NCBI GenBank assembly: GCA_964036665.1
Contig: OZ038533.1
Location: 20,885,192-20,949,191, forward strand
From: Gordius sp. MW1
Taxonomy: Eukaryota; Nematomorpha; Gordioida; Gordea; Gordiidae
Reading direction: 5' to 3'
Length of the DNA stretch: 64,000 bases
Shown here piece after piece: positions 1 to 10,000 of this stretch. Every line of letters starts with the position of its first letter. Within the stretch, counting starts at the first letter, position 1. The notes under the pieces are model-generated. The model did no database searches and had not been told where the DNA came from. It saw only the letters and a program-made list of their open reading frames with translations. The position numbers and the translations under genes are program-made.

Positions 1-37
1 GGAATGATTCCGTGAATAAAAAATTGGGCCCGCGCCC
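1..37. repeat. Linker module, unit 1 (left-truncated by window edge)
   Basis: Only the last 37 bp of the linker are inside the window. They match 4562-4598 and end in the GC-rich palindrome GGGCCCGCGCCC (26-37), which directly precedes the microsatellite. Confidence 0.9.
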
Positions 38-188
38 ACATACATACATACATATACATACATACACATACATACACATACATACACATACATACATGTA
101 CATACAGAATACATACACATACATACACATACATACATATACATACATATACATACATATACATACATACATATACTATATATATATG
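38..188. repeat. ACATAC-type microsatellite, unit 1
   Basis: Interrupted (ACAT/ACATAC)n tract, almost entirely alternating purine-pyrimidine, ending in a TATATATAT run. The alternation is broken near 107-111 (CAGAAT) and 176-177. The reading frames through it (HTYIHIH on one strand, MYVYVC on the other) are low-complexity by-products, not genes. Confidence 0.95.
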
Positions 189-510
189 TTGAAGATAGCT
201 ATATATAGATATTTTTCGTATCTAATTTATTTTTAAGTTCATTATACAGCCATCTATTATTTGTTTTAATTTAGATTTTTTTTTAAAGTTAATAATTTTT
301 GATTATAAAGAGAATTACATATTTTTTGTTGAAATTTGCCGATGTGTCTCTGAAACCATGGTTGTAAGTACTAAATCTTTGCTTGACAAATATGGCCAAA
401 ATTATGATCTATTGTAAATTCTAAGATTCATTGGCGGAAACTAAAAAAACAATGAATAAATGCTTTGTCATAAAATTAAAAATTATGTGAAATTGAACGT
501 ATGTTTTACC
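189..510. repeat. AT-rich spacer, unit 1
   Basis: 322 bp without a credible gene. It contains the 10-bp palindrome AACCATGGTT (354-363). Unit 1 is distinguished by ATACAGCCATC near 245, where every other unit has ATACCGCCATC. No homology was recognised. Confidence 0.8.
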
Positions 511-580
511 CAGTAGCGTAGGGAGGGGGGGGGGTTAATTTTTTTTTAAATTATACGGAAAATTTTGAAACCCCCCCCCC
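511..580. repeat. G-run/C-run inverted block, unit 1 (G10, C10)
   Basis: Begins CAGTAGCGTAGGGA, followed by 10 G. A T-rich then A-rich middle of about 36 bp follows, then 10 C. The two halves are roughly complementary, so a short hairpin is possible. The CAGTAGCGTA start resembles ends of some DNA transposons, but this is a weak similarity. Confidence 0.8.
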
Positions 581-584
581 TTTT

Positions 585-898
585 CGATAAATTTCTGTCT
601 AAATTTTTTAATATTTCTCTGTTTATCTATAAATTTCTGTCTAAATTTTTTTATTATTTTTAAATTTTTGTCTAAATTTGTGGATATTCGATAAATTTCT
701 ATCTAAATTTGTGGATATTCGATAAATTTCTGTCTATGTTTTTTGATTATTTTTAAATTTTTGTCTAAATTTGTGGATATTCTATAAATTTATGTTTAAA
801 TTTTTTCATTCTTTATAAATTTCTCTCTAAATTTGTGGATATTCTATAAATTTCTGTCTAAATTTGTGGATATTCGATAAATTTCTGTATAAATTTCT
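585..898 (-). repeat. Inverted minisatellite arm, unit 1
   Basis: About 10 monomers of the same family as the forward array but reverse-complemented (T-rich on +). Monomers carry GTGGATATTCGATAAATTTC-type and TTTTTTGATTATTTTTAAA-type variants, and one 42-bp variant lies close to the C-run. The right end is the decamer ATAAATTTCT (889-898), after which the RT fragment begins. Confidence 0.9.
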
Positions 899-2431
899 TG
901 TAAAAGTGGCCAACTGTCGGCCAGGGATTTAAAATTGTACTTAGCTATAAAAATACCAATTTTTTGTTTAAGTAAAAAATTTGTGGAATATTTAGAGGGC
1001 GGGCAGCGACGGCTGATTTCTTTAAAAAGCTTAATGGCGGCCGGACCAAAAGTCCCAGAACACGAGGCAACGATAGGGGTAAAGATATTAGATGGTAGGA
1101 GGGCCTGGTATTTTACCGTTTTACGGTGTTCGGCGAGGGTCAGAGCGTTGTAGTTTTGGTTAGAGGGGGCGAAAATGTCTATGCAGGTGAAATCCCATTT
1201 AAGGGGAAGACCATTATGCCAAGGGATAAGGGTAGAGCCGTCTGGTCGCCTCCTTCCCTCCAACGAAGGGTCTGACGGCTCTAAAACGGAGGGAATGTTG
1301 GCTTTTTTAAAAGCGGCTTGGATAAGGCTATTCACCTTTTCGTGCCTTATGTATTTAAATTTATTGTAAAGGCAGTGTAGGGGATGCCTTGCATAAATGT
1401 CTATGCTCTGGGAGCAGTTGCGGCAGGAATATTCCTTTGAATGGGGAATTCCTAGTCTGAGGGCGATGGAGTATGCTAGCTCTGGGTCCTCCAACATCAA
1501 TCCAGAAAGTGAGCTAGGATAAGCTTCTAGCCACTCGTGACCCGATCCGTCAAAAACCAAAGATTTAAGGTTGAAGTGCTGGCGGGCGCCGCAACTCGAT
1601 AAGAGGTAATAAACGGAGCGCGATACGAGGCCAGCATCCCAATACTTTTGTATAGAGGTTATGGGAAAGGGGGTCCCTTGGTTGACGTTGGCTGACCAGA
1701 CGTCTAGGGCTTCTACAAACGACGGATCCTCATTTGTTGTGATTAAACGGTCGATCAAACCTTGGGCGGATTTATACGAAGAGATAAACGCAGCTAACGA
1801 AATTGAGGTAGCTGGGCGTATGCCCAAGCCGCCAGCTTTTGTAGGTAATGAGGCTTGGAGCCACGAGGGTGCTGAATTTGATATTAAGGATTGCTTCTAA
1901 AGCATTTTTCATAAAGCTATCGTAGCTTTTTAAAATCTCGGGCAATAAAAAGGCTGATGAGGACCGGAAGCAGTGTTAAATTTTTGAGATATTAAAATAG
2001 TTTTTAATGATATGCGTTGTGTTTGGGGAGGGTATTAAGAATATTCATCTTCGAGGTAAGGGTTGATAAGTGGCTATGTAAAAATTCTATTAAGACGATT
2101 TGCCCACCTATTGGAGAGCCTAGATGAGTAAAACTCATCAATTCAACTTTTAAAAAGGGCTTAAAAATGGGAAATTTGTTGGTATCCGGGCACTGATATA
2201 TCTCGCATTTAGAGATATTCAATCTCAAGTTTAGGGAGGTTTCATAATGTTGGATTAAAAGAATGGCCTTGGAAATTTCTTCCGCAGGGCCGCATAAGGT
2301 GTCGTCGTCCAGGTACCAGACGTTTAATGATAATGAACATTGGTTTGAGAGAGATTCGGTTAAATTTTTGATCCCAAGACAAAACAGAGGTGGACCTAGA
2401 GGGTCACCCTGTTGAATACCTTCTGCCGTAA
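899..2431 (-). pseudogene. RT/endonuclease fragment, type A, unit 1
   Basis: Minus-strand remnant of a non-LTR-type retrotransposon polyprotein, truncated at its 5' side and read from 2431 toward 899. Visible in order: QQGDPLGP (2391-2414, RT motif B), YLDDD (2301-2315, the metal-binding catalytic box), LNISKCE (motif D region), GGLGIRPA, then CRNCSQSID...RHPLHC (1372-1425) and RPDG (1237-1248) followed 16 residues later by WDFTCID. The last part resembles the zinc-knuckle plus restriction-like endonuclease region (PD...D) of R2/CRE-type elements. That class assignment is an inference. RT motifs upstream of B, including the first catalytic Asp, are missing. Two indels relative to type B break the frame, about 2 bp near 1868 and 5 bp near 2012, and a stop follows at 2004-2006. 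The longest frames open with TTG, not ATG. The C-terminal codons run into the satellite and stop at about 844. Unit 1 keeps W in WDFT and H in PWHNG. Confidence 0.88.
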
Positions 2432-4227
2432 AGAAATTTATCGAATATCCACAAATTTAGAGAGAAATTTATAAAGAATTTAAAAATTTAGACAGAAATT
2501 TATAGAATATCCACAAATTTAGACAGAAATTTATCGAATATCCACAAATTTAGACAGAAATTCATCGAATATCCACAAATTTAGACAAAAATTTAAAAAT
2601 AATCAAAAAATTTAGACAGGAATTTATAGATAAACAGAGAAATATTAAAAAATTTAGACAGAAATTTATAGAATATCTACAAATTTAGACAGAAATTTAT
2701 AAAAAATCATAAACATTTAGACAGAAATTTATCGAATATCCGCAAATTTGGACATAAACTTATAAAAAATCATGAAAATTTAGATAGAAATTTATCTAAT
2801 ATCTACAAATTTAGACAGAAATTTATAGAATCTCCACAAATTTAGAGATAAATTTATAAAGAATCAAAAAATTTAGACAGAAATTTATAGAATATCCACA
2901 AATTTAGACAAAAATTTAAAAACAATCAAAAAATTTAGACAAAAATTTATCGAATATCCACAAATTTAGACGAAATTTATCCAATATCCATAAATTTAGA
3001 CAAAAATTTAAAAATAATCAAAAAATTTAGACAGGAATTTATAGATAAACAGAGAAATATTAAAAAATTTAGACAGAAATTTATAGAATATCCACAAATT
3101 TAGACAAAAATTTAAAAATAATCAAAAAATTTAGACAGGAATTTATAGATAAACAGAGAAATATTAAAAACTTTAATAAAGAAATTTATCGAATATCCAC
3201 AAATTTTGAGAGAAATTTATAAAGAATCAAAAAATTTAGACAGAAATTTATAGAATATCCACAAATTTAGACAAAAACTTAAAAATAATCAAAAAATTTA
3301 GACAAAAATTTATCGAATATCCACAAATTTAGACAGAAATTTATAGAATATCCACAAATTTAGACAAAAATTTCAAAATAATCAAAAAATTTAGACAGGA
3401 ATTTATAGATAAACAGAGAAATATTAAAAAATTTAGACAGAAATTTATAGAATATCCACAAATTTAGACAGAAATTTATCGAATATCCACAAATTTAGAC
3501 AAAAATTTAAAAATAATCAAAAAATTTAAACAGGAATTTATAGATAAACAGAGAAATATAAAAAAATTTAGACAGAAATTTATAGAATATCCACAAATTT
3601 AGATCAAAATTTAAAAATAATCAAAAAATTTAGACAAAAATTTATCCAATATCCACAAATTTAGACAGAATCTTATCCAATATCCACAAATTTAGACAAA
3701 AATTTAAAAATAATCAAAAAATTTAGACAGGAATTTATAGATAAACAGAGAAATATAAAAAAATTTAGACAGAAATTTATAGAATATCCACAAATTTAGA
3801 TCAAAATTTAAAAATAATCAAAAAATTTAGACAAAAATTTATCCAATATCCACAAATTTAGACAGAATCTTATCCAATATCCACAAATTTAGACAAAAAT
3901 TTAAAAATAATCAAAAAATTTAGACAGGAATTTATAGATAAACAGAGAAATATAAAAAAATTTAGACAGAAATTTATAGAATATCCACAAATTTAGACAA
4001 AAATTTAAAAATAATCAAAAAATTTAGACAAAAATTTATCCAATATCCACAAATTTAGACAAAAATTTATCGAATATCCACAAATTTAGACAGAAATTTA
4101 TCCAATATCCACAAATTTAGACAAAAATTTAAAAATAATCAAAAAATTTAAACAGGAATTTATAGATAAACAGAGAAATATTAAAAAATTTAGACAGAAA
4201 TTTATAGAATATCCACAAATTTAGACA
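2432..4227 (+). repeat. Forward minisatellite array, unit 1 (1.80 kb)
   Basis: About 57 tandem monomers of mostly 31 bp, A-rich on +. Five recurring middles are seen: TCGAATATCC, TAGAATATCC, TCCAATATCC, AAAAATAATC and, in a 42-bp form, AGATAAACAGAGAAATATT. A 32-bp form has AAAAAATCAT. Each keeps two AAATTT cores about 12 and 19 bp apart. This array is nearly the same as those of units 6 and 8, including the rare AAAAACTTTAATAAAG variant near 3166, although the adjacent RT is of the other lineage. Confidence 0.95.
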
Positions 4228-4598
4228 GATCCGTTTTTACAACACTAAGTTGATGGTCTAATCATACTCTATTTAAAATAATACAATTTCTTTGATTTAC
4301 GACTCTCTAATGGTTTTAAATTTTTATTATTATGTTTGTGCTTAGCACAAGGAAGTCAAGAACGGGATCGATGGTTATGCGGATGTTTCTCATATTCCCG
4401 TACAAATATTAAACCTGGACAACCCTCTACGAACAAGTCAGTTTTCCCGAAATATTCTTTCAAAATTAATCGCAAAATTTGATTTTTTGAATGTTTTTTG
4501 GGGTAGTTGTGCTCTAAATTGAGTTGATTACCGTATTTATCGCTTTATTTCGTTTTAGATGGGAATGATTCCGTGAATAAAAAATTGGGCCCGCGCCC
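4228..4598. repeat. Linker module, unit 2
   Basis: 371 bp starting GATCCGTTTTTACAACAC, directly after the last monomer. It includes an inverted repeat TTGTGC-TTA-GCACAA (4336-4350) and the GC palindrome GGGCCCGCGCCC at its end. There is no ORF beyond short chance frames. A pyrimidine-rich stretch ending TTTTAG at about 4558 looks like a splice acceptor but has no supporting exon. This copy serves as the reference, and other units are identical or differ at single positions. Confidence 0.9.
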
Positions 4599-4749
4599 AC
4601 ATACATACATACATATACATACATACACATACATACACATACATACACATACATACATGTACATACAGAATACATACACATACATACACATACATACATA
4701 TACATACATATACATACATATACATACATACATATACTATATATATATG
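4599..4749. repeat. ACATAC-type microsatellite, unit 2
   Basis: Same length (151 bp) and same interruptions as unit 1. Confidence 0.95.
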
Positions 4750-5071
4750 TTGAAGATAGCTATATATAGATATTTTTCGTATCTAATTTATTTTTAAGTT
4801 CATTATACCGCCATCTATTATTTGTTTTAATTTAGATTTTTTTTTAAAGTTAATAATTTTTGATTATAAAGAGAATTACATATTTTTTGTTGAAATTTGC
4901 CGATGTGTCTCTGAAACCATGGTTGTAAGTACTAAATCTTTGCTTGAGAAATATGGCCAAAATTATGATCTATTGTAAATTCTAAGATTCATTGGCGGAA
5001 ACTAAAAAAACAATGAATAAATGCTTTGTCATAAAATTAAAAATTATGTGAAATTGAACGTATGTTTTACC
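4750..5071. repeat. AT-rich spacer, unit 2
   Basis: 322 bp. Private variant GCTTGAGAAATATGG (others GCTTGACAAATATGG) near 4947. Confidence 0.8.
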
Positions 5072-5149
5072 CAGTAGCGTAGGGAGGGGGGGGGGTTAAT
5101 TTTTTTTTAAATTATACGGAAAATTTTGAAACCCCCCCCCCCCCCCCCC
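5072..5149. repeat. G-run/C-run inverted block, unit 2 (G10, C18)
   Basis: Same design as at 511-580, but the C-run is 18 long. Confidence 0.8.
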
Positions 5150-5153
5150 TTTT

Positions 5154-5467
5154 CGATAAATTTCTGTCTAAATTTTTTAATATTTCTCTGTTTATCTATA
5201 AATTTCTGTCTAAATTTTTTTATTATTTTTAAATTTTTGTCTAAATTTGTGGATATTCGATAAATTTCTATCTAAATTTGTGGATATTCGATAAATTTCT
5301 GTCTAAATTTTTTGATTATTTTTAAATTTTTGTCTAAATTTGTGGATATTCTATAAATTTATGTTTAAATTTTTTCATTCTTTATAAATTTCTCTCTAAA
5401 TTTGTGGATATTCTATAAATTTCTGTCTAAATTTGTGGATATTCGATAAATTTCTGTATAAATTTCT
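5154..5467 (-). repeat. Inverted minisatellite arm, unit 2
   Basis: 314 bp, same monomer order as unit 1. Ends in ATAAATTTCT. Confidence 0.9.
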
Positions 5468-7000
5468 TGTAAAAGTGGCCAACTGTCGGCCAGGGATTTA
5501 AAATTGTACTTAGCTATAAAAATACCAATTTTTTGTTTAAGTAAAAAATTTGTGGAATATTTAGAGGGCGGGCAGCGACGGCTGATTTCTTTAAAAAGCT
5601 TAATGGCGGCCGGACCAAAAGTCCCAGAACACGAGGCAACGATAGGGGTAAAGATATTAGATGGTAGGAGGGCCTGGTATTTTACCGTTTTACGGTGTTC
5701 GGCGAGGGTCAGAGCGTTGTAGTTTTGGTTAGAGGGGGCGAAAATGTCTATGCAGGTGAAATCCGATTTAAGGGGAAGACCATTATGCCAAGGGATAAGG
5801 GTAGAGCCGTCTGGTCGCCTCCTTCCCTCCAACGAAGGGTCTGACGGCTCTAAAACGGAGGGAATGTTGGCTTTTTTAAAAGCGGCTTGGATAAGGCTAT
5901 TCACCTTTTCGTGCCTTATGTATTTAAATTTATTGTAAAGGCAGTGTAGGGGATGCCTTGCATAAATGTCTATGCTCTGGGAGCAGTTGCGGCAGGAATA
6001 TTCCTTTGAATGGGGAATTCCTAGTCTGAGGGCGATGGAGTATGCTAGCTCTGGGTCCTCCAACATCAATCCAGAAAGTGAGCTAGGATAAGCTTCTAGC
6101 CACTCGTGACCCGATCCGTCAAAAACCAAAGATTTAAGGTTGAAGTGCTGGCGGGCGCCGCAACTCGATAAGAGGTAATAAACGGAGCGCGATACGAGGC
6201 CAGCATCCCAATACTTTTGTATAGAGGTTATGGGAAAGGGGGTCCCTTGGTTGACGTTGGCTGACCAGACGTCTAGGGCTTCTACAAACGACGGATCCTC
6301 ATTTGTTGTGATTAAACGGTCGATCAAACCTTGGGCGGATTTATACGAAGAGATAAACGCAGCTAACGAAATTGAGGTAGCTGGGCGTATGCCCAAGCCG
6401 CCAGCTTTTGTAGGTAATGAGGCTTGGAGCCACGAGGGTGCTGAATTTGATATTAAGGATTGCTTCTAAAGCATTTTTCATAAAGCTATCGTAGCTTTTT
6501 AAAATCTCGGGCAATAAAAAGGCTGATGAGGACCGGAAGCAGTGTTAAATTTTTGAGATATTAAAATAGTTTTTAATGATATGCGTTGTGTTTGGGGAGG
6601 GTATTAAGAATATTCATCTTCGAGGTAAGGGTTGATAAGTGGCTATGTAAAAATTCTATTAAGACGATTTGCCCACCTATTGGAGAGCCTAGATGAGTAA
6701 AACTCATCAATTCAACTTTTAAAAAGGGCTTAAAAATGGGAAATTTGTTGGTATCCGGGCACTGATATATCTCGCATTTAGAGATATTCAATCTCAAGTT
6801 TAGGGAGGTTTCATAATGTTGGATTAAAAGAATGGCCTTGGAAATTTCTTCCGCAGGGCCGCATAAGGTGTCGTCGTCCAGGTACCAGACGTTTAATGAT
6901 AATGAACATTGGTTTGAGAGAGATTCGGTTAAATTTTTGATCCCAAGACAAAACAGAGGTGGACCTAGAGGGTCACCCTGTTGAATACCTTCTGCCGTAA
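5468..7000 (-). pseudogene. RT/endonuclease fragment, type A, unit 2
   Basis: Same 1533-bp fragment and same two frame-breaking indels as unit 1. It has a C-to-G change in ATCCGATTT (about 5764), turning the W of LKWDFT into S, shared only with unit 3. The W precedes the conserved D of the endonuclease-like segment, so the change adds to the evidence that the frame is not under selection. Confidence 0.88.
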
Positions 7001-10000
7001 AGAAATTTATCGAATATCCACAAATTTAGAGAGAAATTTATAAAGAATCCAAAAATTTAGACAGAAATTTATAGAATATCCACAAATTTAGACAGAAATT
7101 TATCGAATATCCACAAATTTAGACAGAAATTCATCGAATATCCACAAATTTAGACAAAAATTTAAAAATAATCAAAAAATTTAGACAGGAATTTATAGAT
7201 AAACAGAGAAATATTAAAAAATTTAGACAGAAATTTATAGAATATCTACAAATTTAGACAGAAATTTATAAAAAATCATAAACATTTAGACAGAAATTTA
7301 TCGAATATCCGCAAATTTGGACATAAACTTATAAAAAATCATGAAAATTTAGATAGAAATTTATCTAATATCTACAAATTTAGACAGAAATTTATAGAAT
7401 CTCCACAAATTTAGAGAGAAATTTATAAAGAATCAAAAAATTTAGACAGAAATTTATAGAATATCCACAAATTTAGACAAAAATTTAAAAATAATCAAAA
7501 AATTTAGACAAAAATTTATCGAATATCCACAAATTTAGACGAAATTTATCCAATATCCATAAATTTAGACAAAAATTTAAAAATAATCAAAAAATTTAGA
7601 CAGGAATTTATAGATAAACAGAGAAATATTAAAAAATTTAGACAGAAATTTATAGAATATCCACAAATTTAGACAGAAATTTATCGAATATCCACAAATG
7701 TAGACAGAAATTTATCGAATATCCACAAATTTAGACAGAAATTTATCGAACATCCACAAATTTAGACAAAAATTTAAAAATAATCAAAAAATTTAGACAG
7801 AAATTTATAGATAAACAGATAAATATTAAAAAATTTAATAAAGAAATTTATCGAATATCCACAAATTTTGAGAGAAATTTATAAAGAATCAAAAAATTTA
7901 GACAGAAATTTATAGAATATCCACAAATTTAGACAAAAACTTAAAAATAATCAAAAAATTTAGACAAAAATTTATCGAATATCCACAAATTTAGACAGAA
8001 ATTTATAGAATATCCACAAATTTAGACAAAAATTTCAAAATAATCAAAAAATTTAGACAGGAATTTATAGATAAACAGAGAAATATTAAAAAATTTAGAC
8101 AGAAATTTATAGAATATCTACAAATTTAGACAGAAATTTATAAAAAATCATAAAAATTTAGACAGAAATTTATAGAATATCCTCAAATTTAGACAAAAAT
8201 TTAAAAATAATCAAAAAATTTAGACAGAAATTTATCCAATATCCACAAATTTAGACAAAAATTTATCGAATATCCACAAATTTAGACAGAAATTTATCGA
8301 ATATCCACAAATTTAGACAAAAATTTAAAAATAATCAAAAAATTTAGACAGAAATTTATAGAATATCCACAAATTTAGACAGAAATTTATAAAAAATCAT
8401 AAAAATTTAGTCAGAAATTTATCCAATATCCACAAATTTAGACAAAAATTTATCGAATATCCACAAATTTAGACAGAAATTTATCCAATATCCACAAATT
8501 TAGACAAAAATTTAAAAATAATCAAAAAATTTAAACAGGAATTTATAGATAAACAGAGAAATATTAAAAAATTTAGACAGAAATTTATAGAATATCCACA
8601 AATTTAGACAGAAATTTATCGAATATCCACAAATTTAGACAAAAATTTAAAAATAATCAAAAAATTTAAACAGGAATTTATAGATAAACAGAGAAATATT
8701 AAAAAATTTAGACAGAAATTTATAGAATATCCACAAATTTAGACAAAAATTTATAGAATATCCACAAATTTAGACAAAAATTTATCGAATATCCACAAAT
8801 TTAGACAGAAATTTATCGAATATCCACAAATTTAGACAAAAATTTAAAAATAATCAAAAAATTTAGACAAAAATTTATCGAATATCCACAAATTTAGACA
8901 GAAATTTATAGAATATCCACAAATTTAGACAAAAATTTAAAAATAATCAAAAAATGTAGACAGAAATTTATCGAATCCACAAATTTAGACAGAAATTTAT
9001 AGAATATCCACAAATTTAGACAGAAATTTATCGAATATCCACAAATTTAGACAAAAACTTAAAAATAATCAAAAAATTTAGACAAAAATTTATCGAATAT
9101 CCACAAATTTAGACAGAAATTTATAGAATATCCACAAATTTAGACAAAAATTTCAAAATAATCAAAAAATTTAGACAGGAATTTATAGATAAACAGAGAA
9201 ATATTAAAAAATTTAGACAGAAATTTATAGAATATCTACAAATTTAGACAGAAATTTATAAAAAATCATAAAAATTTAGACAGAAATTTATAGAATATCC
9301 TCAAATTTAGACAAAAATTTAAAAATAATCAAAAAATTTAGACAGAAATTTATCCAATATCCACAAATTTAGACAAAAATTTATCGAATATCCACAAATT
9401 TAGACAGAAATTTATCGAATATCCACAAATTTAGACAAAAATTTAAAAATAATCAAAAAATTTAGACAGAAATTTATAGAATATCCACAAATTTAGACAG
9501 AAATTTATAAAAAATCATAAAAATTTAGTCAGAAATTTATCCAATATCCACAAATTTAGACAAAAATTTATCGAATATCCACAAATTTAGACAGAAATTT
9601 ATCCAATATCCACAAATTTAGACAAAAATTTAAAAATAATCAAAAAATTTAAACAGGAATTTATAGATAAACAGAGAAATATTAAAAAATTTAGACAGAA
9701 ATTTATAGAATATCCACAAATTTAGACAGAAATTTATCGAATATCCACAAATTTAGACAAAAATTTAAAAATAATCAAAAAATTTAAACAGGAATTTATA
9801 GATAAACAGAGAAATATTAAAAAATTTAGACAGAAATTTATAGAATATCCACAAATTTAGACAAAAATTTATAGAATATCCACAAATTTAGACAAAAATT
9901 TATCGAATATCCACAAATTTAGACAGAAATTTATCGAATATCCACAAATTTAGACAAAAATTTAAAAATAATCAAAAAATTTAGACAAAAATTTATCGAA

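Noticed and set aside
12..236. 74-residue frame rich in HTYIHIH and its opposite-strand MYVYVC frames, repeated 12 times
   Set aside because: These are translations of the ACATAC microsatellite. They have low complexity and no start context.
511..580. Terminal inverted repeat of a complete DNA transposon
   Set aside because: The CAGTAGCGTA start is suggestive, but no matching inverted copy, target-site duplication or transposase was found in the unit.
844..1827. The 327-codon frame as a complete gene
   Set aside because: It opens at a TTG within GGLGIRPA, and the conserved RT reading continues upstream in another frame. It is the lower part of a broken gene.
935..1900. Plus-strand frames of 60-80 codons opposite the RT
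   Set aside because: They lie antisense to the conserved RT reading, match no motif, and recur only because the RT region is repeated.
899..2431. Retroviral or LTR-retrotransposon origin of the RT
   Set aside because: QQGDPLGP, YLDD and the downstream RPDG module fit non-LTR-type elements. No integrase, protease, gag or LTR is visible.
2432..4227. CENP-B box in the minisatellite
   Set aside because: The reverse strand has TTCG followed by an A at the right distance, but the CGGG half of the box is absent.
4540..4562. Splice acceptor (TTTCGTTTTAG) in the linker, and donor-like GTAAGT in the spacer
   Set aside because: There is no flanking coding sequence, and the microsatellite follows at once. 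The match is within chance for AT-rich DNA.
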